This document shows, piece after piece, positions 1 to 7,929 of a DNA stretch of 64,000 nt. Both the position numbers and the translations under genes were made by a program. The DNA lies in contig NZ_ACIS01000005.1 of NCBI RefSeq assembly GCF_000174355.1, positions 299,274 through 363,273 on the forward strand. The letters run 5' to 3'. Under the pieces are notes generated by a model. It worked only from the letters and a program-made list of their open reading frames with translations, made no database searches and had not been told where the DNA came from. Every line of letters starts with the position of its first letter. Position 1 is the stretch's first letter. The DNA comes from Pseudogulbenkiania ferrooxidans 2002 (GTDB lineage: Bacteria; Pseudomonadota; Gammaproteobacteria; Burkholderiales; Chromobacteriaceae).

Positions 1-707
1 GCCACGGTGTCGTCCGGCTGGAGGTGTTCGAACAGGGCGTGCCGCCGCGTTTCCGTCTGCACTACGCGAGCAAACACGGCCACCGCTGGCCGGCCGATCA
101 GGTGCGGATCGAGACGGAGCGGGCCGACGGCAGCCGCCAGGGTTTCACCTTCGTGCAGCGCGATGGCTTTGTGGAGTCGTTGGAAACCATTCCGGAGCCG
201 CACGAGTTCGTTGCCCGGCTCAGTCTGGGGCACGATCAGCACCACCACGACTACGACGTGGAGTTTGTCGAGCATGCCCATCATCACTCGATCAAGGATT
301 ACGAGGGGCTGGATTTGTCCGCGCCGGGGTATCAGGACCCGCACGAACTGGCCCACGCCAACGACATCCGCCGTCGCTTTGCCAACCGGGAGGTGACCAC
401 CGGCCAGATCATCCTGTTCGGCCTGACCGGCGGGCTGATTCCGTGCCCGGCGTCGATCACGGTGCTGCTGTTGTGTCTGCAGCTGAAAAAAATCGCCCTC
501 GGCGCCACGCTGGTACTGTGTTTCAGCATTGGTCTGGCACTGACGATGGTGGCATCGGGCGCGCTGGCCGCGCTGAGCGTGAAGCACGTCTCGCGCAGTT
601 GGAGCGGGTTTGGCGAGTTCGCCCGCAAGGCGCCGTACTTTTCCGGCGCACTGATCGTGCTGGTCGGTTTGTATGTCGGCTACCAGGGACTGAGCGTCTT
701 GCTCTGA
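1..707 (+). CDS. RcnA/NicO-family nickel-cobalt exporter, 3' part
   Basis: C-terminal part of an inner-membrane nickel/cobalt efflux protein. The reading frame is open to the left edge (codons HGVVRLEVFEQGVPPRFRL run through position 3), so the true start lies outside the window. Visible order: a soluble beta-rich segment (FEQGVPPRFRL to about residue 75), a His-rich loop (HDQHHHDYD, HAHHHS) typical of metal-binding loops, then hydrophobic helices beginning GQIILFGLTGGLIPCPASITVLLL and ending at YQGLSVLL. The LIPCPA helix is a NicO/RcnA hallmark. The soluble FEEGVPPxFRL-like segment also occurs in some cation-efflux proteins. Placement a few kb from a nickel urease fits nickel homeostasis, but substrate choice is inferred. 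Confidence 0.85.
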   Translation, partial: HGVVRLEVFEQGVPPRFRLHYASKHGHRWPADQVRIETERADGSRQGFTFVQRDGFVESLETIPEPHEFVARLSLGHDQHHHDYDVEFVEHAHHHSIKDYEGLDLSAPGYQDPHELAHANDIRRRFANREVTTGQIILFGLTGGLIPCPASITVLLLCLQLKKIALGATLVLCFSIGLALTMVASGALAALSVKHVSRSWSGFGEFARKAPYFSGALIVLVGLYVGYQGLSVLL

Positions 708-743
708 CGCCGAGGGTGGCGTTTCAGGCCAGACCATTCCACA

Positions 744-788
744 CAGCCCGGGTGCGCCATGTCATGGTGCACCCGGGCTGTTGTTTTT
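744..788 (+). terminator. Rho-independent terminator of the rcnA-like gene
   Basis: A perfect 12-bp stem (CAGCCCGGGTGC at 744-755 with its complement at 769-780) is followed directly by TTGTTTTT. The T-run suits the plus-strand exporter gene. The convergent DUF3300 gene stops at 787, so the T-run overlaps its stop codon region. Confidence 0.8.
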
Positions 789-2280
789 AATGATCCTGCC
801 CGCCGCCCGGGTTGCCTTGGTTGATGATCTGGCGGGGAGGAACCTGACCGCCGCGGCGCGGTTCCTCGGGGCGAGGAGCGAACGAGGGCCGGGCGGAAGG
901 GGCGGCGTTGGGGCGCTCGATCTGGCGCCGCTCGATTTGAGGGGGGGCTCTGTGTCGTTCCGGGACGCCGACGTCCGGCTGACGGGGCCGGGCTGGCTCC
1001 GGTCGGATAATGGTGGGCATCCCCGTTGAACGTGGCACGCGCGGCGCCTCGGCTCCGGGTTGGCGCTGCTCGAAACGGCGGTTGTCGTTTCGACGTTCGC
1101 TGCTGCCGGGCTCCGGTGGGCGTGGCCGGCTCGACTCGGGGCGGATGATCTGGGGCGACTCCGCTGGCGGCCGCGGTGAGCGAGGCACGTCGATGAGCCG
1201 GTGATCCTGACCGGGAGGTGTGATGCGGCGGTCGCGTCGTTCCCCTTCGCCACGCGGGACCTCGGGGCGCTGATCGAAACGGCGCCGCGTTTCGGGTGCC
1301 CGGGCCGGATTGATGATGACGGGCATGTCGCGCCTCAGGTCCGGTTTGGGCTGCAACGCGGGCGAGGTCGGTTGAGCCTGCTGGCGCGGGAACTGGCGCG
1401 GTTCGCCCGACGGAGCCACGCGTTCGGGCGGCCGCGGGGTGAAACCGTGGTAAGGGACATTGCCGCGTCGTGACGGGTCATGCTCCCAACGGAACGGCCC
1501 CTTGCGGTCGAGCCACTCGCGGTGCGTGACGTGCGGGCGGAAGTAGTAGTTGTTGACGTTGACGATGGTGACGTGGCGGCGCGGCCAGTCGAAGTTGCCG
1601 AAGAAGAAGCCGACACCGACCGTGATACCGGTGCCCCAGTAGATGCCCACGGTCGGCCCGACGTAGTAACCGGGCCAGATCCAGTAGTAGGGCGGATAAC
1701 CCGGCCACCACCACGCCCCGTAGACCACCAGCGGATCGTAATACGGGACGTAGACGATTTCCGGGTCGGCCGGCTCGATCACGATAACCGTGTGTTCCCG
1801 GGCAACCCGGAGGTAGCGGTTGGAGCGCAGGGAGCCCTGCTCCCAGGCTTTATCGCGCAAGCGCTGCACGGTATCCATGACCTGGTCTTCCTGGGCCAGG
1901 AAGGCGTCGCCGAGCTGCTCGGTCCAGTCCAGGTGCTCGTCCATCATCTGCAGCACCTGCGGGAAGGCGAGCAGGGACAGCACACTCGGGTCCCAGTCGT
2001 TGCGGTTGGCTTCGCGCACGGCCTGGTCGCCCTTGAGTCCGGGGTGATCGCGCGACCAGCGCGCAGCTTCGACCACCTCGAGCGGGTAGGTCGATGCCAT
2101 CAGCACCTGCGTCAGCAGCGAATCGGGGTAGAGGGCGATGGGCGCGAGCATCTGGTCGAGCTCTGCTTGGGTGTACACGGCGTCCTGGGCGACGGCGGGC
2201 GGGGCGGTCGCCAGGCCCATGGCAGCGGCAAAAATCAGGACCAGGCACTGTGTCATAAAACGTCGGATGCGTTGGGGCAT
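787..2280 (-). CDS. DUF3300 exported protein
   Basis: 497-residue exported protein of the DUF3300 family, function unknown. An N-terminal signal sequence (MPQRIRRFMTQCLVLIFAA... ending near AVAQDA) is followed by the conserved DUF3300 block (YTQAELDQMLAPIALYPDSLL, about residues 34-140). A Tyr/Trp/Gly-rich stretch (YVPYYDPLVVYGAWWWPGYPP) comes next, and then a low-complexity tail of about 200 residues dominated by Pro, Arg, Glu and Gln. The start at 2280 is chosen because GGAGG lies 6 nt upstream; a longer reading to 2364 has no such site. The Tyr-rich patch and disordered basic tail suggest a cell-envelope or surface role, but no biochemical function can be stated. Confidence 0.85.
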   Translation of the reverse strand: MPQRIRRFMTQCLVLIFAAAMGLATAPPAVAQDAVYTQAELDQMLAPIALYPDSLLTQVLMASTYPLEVVEAARWSRDHPGLKGDQAVREANRNDWDPSVLSLLAFPQVLQMMDEHLDWTEQLGDAFLAQEDQVMDTVQRLRDKAWEQGSLRSNRYLRVAREHTVIVIEPADPEIVYVPYYDPLVVYGAWWWPGYPPYYWIWPGYYVGPTVGIYWGTGITVGVGFFFGNFDWPRRHVTIVNVNNYYFRPHVTHREWLDRKGPFRWEHDPSRRGNVPYHGFTPRPPERVAPSGEPRQFPRQQAQPTSPALQPKPDLRRDMPVIINPARAPETRRRFDQRPEVPRGEGERRDRRITPPGQDHRLIDVPRSPRPPAESPQIIRPESSRPRPPEPGSSERRNDNRRFEQRQPGAEAPRVPRSTGMPTIIRPEPARPRQPDVGVPERHRAPPQIERRQIERPNAAPSARPSFAPRPEEPRRGGQVPPRQIINQGNPGGGQDH

Positions 2281-2371
2281 GGCGGGCCTCCAGGGCATGC
2301 AAGGCGAGTCGGGCGTCAGCCGGGTGACTCGGGGTTGCGGGCAATGTCGTGGTCGCCCGCTCAAGCCATCG

Positions 2372-2863
2372 TTACCCTGCCGGGTGTCGATGGGTCATGG
2401 CTATCAGCCGGGTATCGAGCAGACGGGCCAAGCCCTGTCCGCCGGCCGTCATCACGGCGTCGTGATTCCACTGGAAGAGCGGTTGGGCTACCGGGGCCAG
2501 CAGGTTCATCCAGCGCTTGGTGGTGCGCACCTGCCAGTCGTAGCAGACGACGGTGATCACACCTTCTTTTCTGAAACTCCAGCGGCCATGGCCTTCGAGT
2601 TCGCCGCTCGCCGTGCCTTCCAGGCAAACCAGCGGTTCGATGCGGGTGACGCGCATGTCAAAGGTCAACCGGTACGGCAGCACGCTCTTCCAGGTATAGC
2701 GCTGTACCGCACCGAGACCATTGTCGTCACCGGCCTCCAGGTCCAGCACCTGCTCCAGGCCACGCCACCAGCTGGGCCAGCGGCGCGAGTGGTAGATGGC
2801 GTCCCATACCGCCTCCACGGGAGCCTCCAGGTACCATAGGGTGGAGAAGCGGTATTCCGCCAT
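2372..2863 (-). CDS. SRPBCC-family protein
   Basis: 163-residue protein with the START/Bet v1-like (polyketide cyclase 2) pattern. An opening strand ([33 protein letters not shown]) is followed by repeated beta strands carrying large aromatics and a closing C-terminal helix. Such proteins bind hydrophobic ligands in a central cavity; no catalytic motif is evident. It lies 29 nt beyond the stop of the LolA-like gene on the same strand and may be the last cistron of the ECF operon. The ribosome-binding site is weak. Ligand unknown. Confidence 0.75.
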   Translation of the reverse strand: MAEYRFSTLWYLEAPVEAVWDAIYHSRRWPSWWRGLEQVLDLEAGDDNGLGAVQRYTWKSVLPYRLTFDMRVTRIEPLVCLEGTASGELEGHGRWSFRKEGVITVVCYDWQVRTTKRWMNLLAPVAQPLFQWNHDAVMTAGGQGLARLLDTRLIAMTHRHPAG

Positions 2864-2892
2864 GACTGTACGGTTTTCCTGTGTTTGACGGT

Positions 2893-3519
2893 TTACGGTT
2901 GGAAAAAATCCGCAGCGAGCGGGACGTCGATTTCCACGTCGTCCATCAGCACGGTTTCCTGCTGCTCGCCGTCAAGACCGAAACTGACCACCTTGACCGG
3001 GAACAACGTGCCTTGCGTCAGCCAGAGCTGGAAGCGATGCACGCCGGCCACCGTGTTGCCGGGGGCGCCGGTGATGCTCCATCCCTGGACGGGCCAGTGG
3101 CCGATAGTGCCCTTGCCGAGTGGCGTCGTGTCGCCACCGGCCTGCAGGATGTGCACCGCTTGCAACAGCATTCCGACATGGGAGCGGTCGATGCGGTGCC
3201 CGTGCGGGCCGCGGATCAACGGGTTGTCGGGCGCCAGCGTCAGCGCGAAGCCAGGTTGGCCGAAGGGCCAGACCCGGACCTTGTTGCCGTGCGGGCTGTA
3301 GATCATCAGTGCCCCGGGATGCGGCGTGACGAACTCCATGCGTACGAAACCCGGTTTGCGGTAGGCGTAACGGACGACTTGCTGGCGGGTGTGCGGTGCG
3401 CGCGAGCGGACGGTGACCCGGTAGCTGTCGAGCTGTTCGAACTGCTGCTGCGCGGCGGCGATCGGATCCGTCAGGCCGGCCGGGACGATCAGGGCGGTGG
3501 CAAGCAAGGGCCAGAGCAT
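2893..3519 (-). CDS. LolA-like (DUF1571-type) periplasmic protein
   Basis: 208 residues. A short hydrophobic N-terminus ([16 protein letters not shown]) can serve as a signal peptide. The body has the half-barrel pattern of LolA/DUF1571 proteins: an early helix ([21 protein letters not shown]), alternating strands ([28 protein letters not shown]) and a late strand block ([26 protein letters not shown]). This fold binds lipid or acyl chains in the periplasm. The start is 3 nt after the cupredoxin stop, with its GGAG inside the upstream gene's last codons, so the two are translationally linked. Cargo unknown. Confidence 0.7.
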   Translation of the reverse strand: MLWPLLATALIVPAGLTDPIAAAQQQFEQLDSYRVTVRSRAPHTRQQVVRYAYRKPGFVRMEFVTPHPGALMIYSPHGNKVRVWPFGQPGFALTLAPDNPLIRGPHGHRIDRSHVGMLLQAVHILQAGGDTTPLGKGTIGHWPVQGWSITGAPGNTVAGVHRFQLWLTQGTLFPVKVVSFGLDGEQQETVLMDDVEIDVPLAADFFQP

Positions 3520-3522
3520 GGC

Positions 3523-3942
3523 TTACTCCACGACCTCCAGCACGCCGGCCATGCCTTTTTCTTCGTGGCTCTTGAAGAACAGCAGCTTGTTGGGGCAATG
3601 GAAGGGGTAGCGCCCCGCCACGGTCGGAGTGAAGCGGAAAGAGCGGGGCTCCTCGCCCAGGCGGCTGTCGATGTCGACCTGGTCGGGCGGCAGCTTGAGG
3701 ACGAAGCGGTGCGGGATGAGCCCTGCTTCGACCTTGACCGATAGTTCGACCGGGGTGCCGGCCTTGACCACGATGTGGGCGGGCCTGAAAAAATAGCTGC
3801 CGCCGACGATGGCGACGTGCTGTACGCCGTCGCTGGCCACCGGCACCCGATAGGGTTCGTCGGCAGCACGAGCCGTGCCGGCAATCAGCGGGAAGGCGAG
3901 TGCCAATGCCAACCCGGCGAGGGTGAGTCTGGTCCTGTGCAT
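3523..3942 (-). CDS. Periplasmic cupredoxin-domain protein
   Basis: 139 residues with a signal peptide (MHRTRLTLAGLALALAFPLIAGTARA). The mature part is a single cupredoxin beta-sandwich (IVGGSYFFRPAHIVVKAGTPVELSV). Candidate type-1 copper ligands are the first His in GLIPHRFVL and the C-terminal loop YPFHCPNKLLFFKSHEEKGM, which contains Cys, His and Met. Loop spacing is longer than in plastocyanin and resembles quinol-oxidase-like or nitrous-oxide-reductase-like cupredoxins. GGAG stands 5 nt before the ATG. Position between an ECF-linked lipoprotein and a LolA-like protein suggests an envelope stress or metal role; electron-transfer partners are not visible. Confidence 0.8.
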   Translation of the reverse strand: MHRTRLTLAGLALALAFPLIAGTARAADEPYRVPVASDGVQHVAIVGGSYFFRPAHIVVKAGTPVELSVKVEAGLIPHRFVLKLPPDQVDIDSRLGEEPRSFRFTPTVAGRYPFHCPNKLLFFKSHEEKGMAGVLEVVE

Positions 3943-4006
3943 GGTGACTCCTGTGTCTCGTCCGGGCGCGCCCGGGAGCGGCGCCCGGCTTGTGGTGATG
4001 CCGGGG

Positions 4007-4162
4007 TCAGTAGCCGCCCCCGCCGCGGCCGTGGTCGCCCATGTCGCTGTCGTGCGTCGGTGTCGCCCCTGGGTCGCCCATCGAGTGGCAGCCGCCGAGA
4101 GGCAATGCCAAGGCCAGAGCCAGTAACAGCAGCCAGCCGGTCAGCCGGTGCTTCCTGTTCAT
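4007..4162 (-). CDS. Small lipoprotein (51 aa), Gly/Asp/His-rich
   Basis: Too short for ordinary ORF lists. Translation gives MNRKHRLTGWLLLLALALAL followed by PLGGC and a 26-residue mature tail (CHSMGDPGATPTHDSDMGDH..., ending GRGGGGY). Support: AAGGAGATCG just upstream of the ATG, a charged n-region, a hydrophobic core, a lipobox LGGC placing the lipidated Cys at residue 25, and a stop 65 nt before the cupredoxin start. The tail holds three His, three Met-Gly/Asp motifs and a Gly run, which could bind metal, although that is inference. It sits between anti-sigma factor and cupredoxin in the ECF operon. Confidence 0.75.
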   Translation of the reverse strand: MNRKHRLTGWLLLLALALALPLGGCHSMGDPGATPTHDSDMGDHGRGGGGY

Positions 4163-4207
4163 GTCGATCTCCTTCATCTATCGGGTTGGGAAAGGGGCCG
4201 GCCCGGC

Positions 4208-4993
4208 TTAACCGGACCAGGCGCCCGCGTCGCCCCCCAGCGCCGTGCAGGCGTCGGCAGCGATCGCCCGCAAGCGGGGCTCGTTGTCGGTGCCGGACAG
4301 GGCGTAGCCCATGCCGTGGTTGGCCCAGTAGGCGGTACGGCTCGCGCCGTTGTGCAACAGTCGCAAGCTGATTTCGCGGGAGGAGTAGGGAGAGATGTAC
4401 AGCGTGAGGCGTTTGCCTGTGCTGTTCTGGTACATGAACTGCGCGGCGGGGCCGGATTCGCCCGGCAGCAGCCGGCCGCCCACCAGCGCGTAGCCATACT
4501 CGCCGAGCGACGGCGCCGTTACCGCGCGCTTCAGCCGGGCCGACAGCCAACTGAGCAAGTGGGCTTCTTCGCGGACGGTGACTTCCACCGGGTGACGGCG
4601 TTCCGGGGCGTACACGGCATAGGCCAGATCGGCGCGCTGGGCAAAGGCAGGTTGGCCGAAGCCGCCGGGCAGCAGCTGTGCCGGCAGCGTGATGGCGAGC
4701 ATCAGGCCGAGGGCCAGCCCCCCGGCGATGGCCGCGCCCAGTTGCCACCATGGCGTGCGGCGCTGCACGAACAGGCTCGCGGTTTCGCCGGCGAGCGGGA
4801 ACAGCCGCCGCAACGCTGTGTTCTGGCTGCGGTAATGCGCCACGCGCGCGGCGGCGGCCGGGTCATGGCCGAGCCGCTCCAGCAAGGCGCTACGCTCGGC
4901 GTCGGACAGTTCCCCATCCACCAGCGCCGACAGCGGACGCAGCTCGTCGGCGCTGTCAGGGGTGTTGGCGGTGGTGTCGCGTGGCTCGTTCAT
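4208..4993 (-). CDS. Transmembrane anti-sigma factor
   Basis: 261 residues. The cytoplasmic N-terminal part (ADELRPLSALVDGELSDAERSALLERL) matches the sigma-binding helix of RseA-like anti-sigma factors; no HxxxCxxC zinc motif is present. A membrane segment lies at about residues 84-105 (LGAAIAGGLALGLMLAITLPAQLL), followed by a periplasmic domain of about 150 residues. Its ATG overlaps the sigma factor stop (ATGA), the usual arrangement for a cognate pair. The periplasmic domain should be the sensor; its signal is unknown. Confidence 0.88.
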   Translation of the reverse strand: MNEPRDTTANTPDSADELRPLSALVDGELSDAERSALLERLGHDPAAAARVAHYRSQNTALRRLFPLAGETASLFVQRRTPWWQLGAAIAGGLALGLMLAITLPAQLLPGGFGQPAFAQRADLAYAVYAPERRHPVEVTVREEAHLLSWLSARLKRAVTAPSLGEYGYALVGGRLLPGESGPAAQFMYQNSTGKRLTLYISPYSSREISLRLLHNGASRTAYWANHGMGYALSGTDNEPRLRAIAADACTALGGDAGAWSG

Positions 4994-5517
4994 GGTGAGT
5001 GCTTCACTACTTTCAATGGGGGCCGGCCGGGTGTCGCATCGGCCGCGGGCTCGGTCAGCAAGATACGCATGCGTTCCCTTGCCCGCGACAGGCGCGACAT
5101 CACGGTGCCCACCGGTACCTTCAGGACCTTGGCGGCTTCCTGGTAGCTGAGCTCTTCCAGAGCGATCAGCAGCAGCACTTCGCGCTGTTCCAGGGGCAAG
5201 CGGTAGAGGGCGCGCTCCACATCGCGCAACAGCAGTCCGTCAACCTCGCCGGTGGCGGCCGGCTGTTGCTGCCAGGGGGCTTCCTCATCGTCGAATGCCA
5301 CCTCGCGCCGGGAGCGCAACTGGTCGATGAAGCGGTGGCGCAACAAGGTCAGCAGCCAGGCGCGCAGATTGCCGCCGCGCCCCCAGCGCCATTTGCTCAA
5401 CGCCCGCTCCAGCGTGTCCTGCACCAGGTCGTCGGCCCAGGCCGGATCACGCGTGAGTGCCCGGGCGTAGCGGCGCAGATGCGGCAGCCAGACCAGCAGG
5501 TCGGATTCGAAACTCAT
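4990..5517 (-). CDS. ECF sigma-70 family RNA polymerase sigma factor
   Basis: 175 residues with region 2 (LLVWLPHLRRYARALTRDPAWADDLVQDTLERAL) and region 4 (LYRLPLEQREVLLLIALEELSYQEAAKVLKVPVGTVMSRLSRARERM, the latter a helix-turn-helix). Size and architecture match an ECF sigma factor. It is followed by its overlapping anti-sigma gene and preceded, 12 nt away, by the secreted-repeat gene. A candidate target promoter lies upstream of that first cistron, suggesting positive autoregulation. The ECF subgroup cannot be fixed without profile searches. Confidence 0.93.
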   Translation of the reverse strand: MSFESDLLVWLPHLRRYARALTRDPAWADDLVQDTLERALSKWRWGRGGNLRAWLLTLLRHRFIDQLRSRREVAFDDEEAPWQQQPAATGEVDGLLLRDVERALYRLPLEQREVLLLIALEELSYQEAAKVLKVPVGTVMSRLSRARERMRILLTEPAADATPGRPPLKVVKHSP

Positions 5518-5529
5518 GGCCCGCCGGGC

Positions 5530-5889
5530 TCAGGGCTTGACGGTGTGCCACATGCCCTTGAAGCCTTCGCCGTTGGTGTCGCCCGGCTTCTTGTCCATCG
5601 ACCAGCGATAGAGCGGGTGCCCTTTGTGGGTCCACTGCTTCTTGCCGTCGCTGCGCGTGATCGTGCCCCAGTCACCCGATGCCTTGTCGTACGAATCGGC
5701 CACGGCCGGAGGCCAGTTGTCGGCGCAAGGGCCGGCGCAGGTGCTCGTGTCCTTGCCGTCCTTATCGAAGGTGTAGAGGGTCATACCGTGCTCGTCGACC
5801 GCCATGCCGTTCATCATCTTGGGCGATTCGGCCAATGCCGGCAGAGCCAGGGTGCTGCCCAGTGCCAGCAGGATCAGGGGGTGTTTCAT
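5530..5889 (-). CDS. Secreted-repeat (COG4315-type) protein, first cistron of ECF operon
   Basis: 119 residues. A signal peptide (MKHPLILLALGSTLALPALA) precedes two copies of the secreted repeat described as Yx(FWY)xxD: GMTLYTFDKDGKDTSTCAGPCADNWPP and GHPLYRWSMDKKPGDTNGEG. Two Cys in the first repeat probably form a disulfide. There is no lipobox Cys at the cleavage site, unlike many relatives. Strong ribosome-binding site AAGGAGCG. Biochemical role of the family is unknown; position as first gene under an ECF-type promoter suggests it is the most highly induced product. Confidence 0.88.
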   Translation of the reverse strand: MKHPLILLALGSTLALPALAESPKMMNGMAVDEHGMTLYTFDKDGKDTSTCAGPCADNWPPAVADSYDKASGDWGTITRSDGKKQWTHKGHPLYRWSMDKKPGDTNGEGFKGMWHTVKP

Positions 5890-5986
5890 GGTTACGCTCC
5901 TTGTGAGTAGGAAAATCGGGAACCTCAGGGATGTTTTTTGCCGGCGCCGAATCGGTGCGTGGCCGGCGCATCGTGTTTACGCACAC

Positions 5987-6014
5987 TAAACGTTTCAGCG
6001 GCCAGGTTTATTCC
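5987..6014 (-). promoter_or_regulatory. Putative ECF-type autoregulated promoter
   Basis: Reading the minus strand, GGAATAA (6014-6008) and CGTTTA (5992-5987) are separated by exactly 15 bp, about 98 bp upstream of the secreted-repeat start. The extended -35 reads GGGAATAAAC. An AAC-containing -35 and a CGT-type -10 are usual for ECF sigma factors; assignment to the sigma factor encoded at 4990-5517 is inference. Confidence 0.6.
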
Positions 6015-6215
6015 CACCGGTAACGCGGGAGGCGCAAAAAAAATCCATCGCCATGGGCTAAGCCTAGTCGATGGCAGCGGGATGGGGCGGTGAGATGGCC
6101 CGATGGCTAAGGTATCGGCGGGGCCAAGGTCGGCAGCGGCGGCCGCTTGACGCCGACGGGATGGCCGGGTGGGTTGTGAGCGGGGTTACGGCCTGCTGCG
6201 CGAGCGGATGGCGAT

Positions 6216-7601
6216 CTAAGCCGCCGTGGGGGAGGTTTCGGACGAGCCGATGCGGTTGCGGCCGGCGCGTTTGGCGGCATAGAGCGAGCGGTCGGCCTGT
6301 TCCACCAGCCAACCCGCCGTCGCCGGGCGGTTGGCCGGATGGCAATACAGCCCGACGCTGACGGTCACCACCGGTCGCAGGCTGCCGGGCGGGGTAGGGA
6401 GGGCGAGGCTCTCCACCGCGGCGCGGAAGCGTTCGGCGGCTTGCCGTGCCTGCACCAGGTCACAATACTGCAGTATGGCGACGAACTCTTCACCGCCGTA
6501 GCGCGCCACGGTGTCGCCGCCGCGCAGTTGTTCGGCCATGCACGCGGCGATCCGCTGGATGCACCGGTCGCCTTCTACGTGCCCGAAATGGTCGTTGTAC
6601 TGCTTGAAGAAATCGATGTCGGCCATCAGCAGGGTCAGCGGCGCTTGGTGTCGCGCTTGTTGTTGCAGCGCCATTTTCAGCACGGCATCGAAATGGCGGC
6701 GCGAGGAGAGCCCGGTCAGGCTGTCGTGGATCGACGCTTCATAGGCCTGGCGGTAGGAGTGCTGCAGCCGCGTCTGCAGCTTCAGCACCTCGAACAGCAA
6801 GGCGCCCAGCATGATGCCCGCGGCCGCCAGCTCGAAAAAGCGCGAGGCATGCCAGCCGACGGTATAGCGGATCGATGAAGAACACACGGTGATCAGGTAC
6901 AGCAGATAGGAATAGCAGCTGAGCGCGAGCCAGCAGTGGAACGCGCTACGTAGGCGCGTCACCAGCAGGACGCTCAGCAAAGCCACGAACCAGCTCGCGA
7001 GCAGGTAGGCGCCAATGCCGCTGTGGGTCAGCGCGCTGTAATCGCTGTTGTCCTTGATCAAGAGGTCAAGGTCTGGCACCAGCCGCGACAGCACGGCCAC
7101 TGCGAACCAGGCCAGGCCGAGCGGGGCAAGTACGCAGAGGGACAGCGCCTGACAACGAACGCGCTTCGACAGCGGGCGATCCTGCTGCCGCTGCAGCACC
7201 AGCATGGCCAGCAGGATCAGAAAAGCGGTGCCGCCAAGACGTGCCAACCAGAGCCAGATCGCCATGCGTGAGCCGGGCGGGAACCCTCCGCTGGTGGAAA
7301 ACACCCCGGGCAGGTTGATCAGCAAATAGCCGGACATCAGGGCCGAGTAGCCAAAGGCGACACTGAGCAGGCCGTTGCTGAGTTTGTGGTCGGCATAGAA
7401 CTGCAGCAGCACCAGGTAGGCGATGATGCTGTTGGTGACGGTCAGGGCGGTGATCTGCACCGGCCGCAGATTGCCGCCGAGTGCCGTCGGGACGTCGATG
7501 TCGGGCAGGATCATGAGCACAGCGGCCGTCATCGCGGTGGCGATGAGGCCGGCCAGGAGCAGGCTGCGGCGGGAGGGGGCGGTCGAGAAGCTGTCTTCCA
7601 T
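6216..7601 (-). CDS. Membrane-anchored diguanylate cyclase (MASE4-like + GGDEF)
   Basis: 461 residues. About eight hydrophobic helices fill residues 10-275 (FSTAPSRRSLLLAGLIATAM opens the block), resembling the MASE4 integral-membrane sensor. A GGDEF domain follows (about 290-450). The signature is GGEEF in ARYGGEEFVAIL, an active variant, with DSLTGLSSRRHFD and DIDFFKQYNDHFGH metal/GTP-binding segments intact. Expected reaction: two GTP to cyclic di-GMP. No RxxD I-site is present in the expected position five residues before GGEEF, so product inhibition may be absent. The gene stands alone; the signal perceived by the membrane part is unknown. Confidence 0.92.
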   Translation of the reverse strand: MEDSFSTAPSRRSLLLAGLIATAMTAAVLMILPDIDVPTALGGNLRPVQITALTVTNSIIAYLVLLQFYADHKLSNGLLSVAFGYSALMSGYLLINLPGVFSTSGGFPPGSRMAIWLWLARLGGTAFLILLAMLVLQRQQDRPLSKRVRCQALSLCVLAPLGLAWFAVAVLSRLVPDLDLLIKDNSDYSALTHSGIGAYLLASWFVALLSVLLVTRLRSAFHCWLALSCYSYLLYLITVCSSSIRYTVGWHASRFFELAAAGIMLGALLFEVLKLQTRLQHSYRQAYEASIHDSLTGLSSRRHFDAVLKMALQQQARHQAPLTLLMADIDFFKQYNDHFGHVEGDRCIQRIAACMAEQLRGGDTVARYGGEEFVAILQYCDLVQARQAAERFRAAVESLALPTPPGSLRPVVTVSVGLYCHPANRPATAGWLVEQADRSLYAAKRAGRNRIGSSETSPTAA

Positions 7602-7929
7602 GGGGCACCGTTCTAGGCGGTTTTTTTGTCAATGCGGGCGGTCGTTGGACTCGGTGATGGTGTTCTGCCTGCCTTGGTGCAGGGGCAGTCATGAGACGGA
7701 CGGACTAAGCGGAGAGGAAGGGGGAGCTCTCAGCGGGTGTGAATAATACCAATAGGATTATGCAATTGTCACGCCGCCTTTGGCTGGCCAGCTCGACGTC
7801 ATGCGGTGGTGAGGCCGCCGCAGGCGGTACGGCGCGAGTGGTAACCCGTGCGATCGGGGTTTTCCCAACCCGGTATGAAATTTGCTGTGGTGTTCAGACC
7901 GGTCTGAACACGGCTTGATTGAAACGACT
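7602..7929. other. 328-bp intergenic region between cyclase and urease operon
   Basis: No credible gene. The region should hold the divergent promoters of the diguanylate cyclase (minus) and the urease operon (plus). The only strong structure is the 22-bp palindrome listed separately at 7890-7911. Short AT-rich stretches (AATAATACCAATAGGATTATGCA around 7742) could carry promoter elements but match no consensus well. Confidence 0.6.
7890..7911. promoter_or_regulatory. Perfect 22-bp palindrome, probable operator upstream of ureD
   Basis: The half GTGTTCAGACC is followed directly by its exact reverse complement, with no loop. It lies 18 bp before the ureD ATG. Absence of a spacer and of a T-run argues against a terminator. 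The AGACCGGTCT core resembles dyads bound by TetR-type repressors, but no regulator gene is adjacent, so the binding protein is unknown. Confidence 0.6.

Noticed and set aside
1480-2556. 358-codon ORF on the plus strand
   Set aside because: Antisense to the DUF3300 gene; no recognisable domain, Val/Asp/Arg-rich composition typical of the complement of a GC-rich gene.
7890-7911. The ureD palindrome as a terminator
   Set aside because: No loop and no T-run on either strand, so it fits a protein-binding site better.
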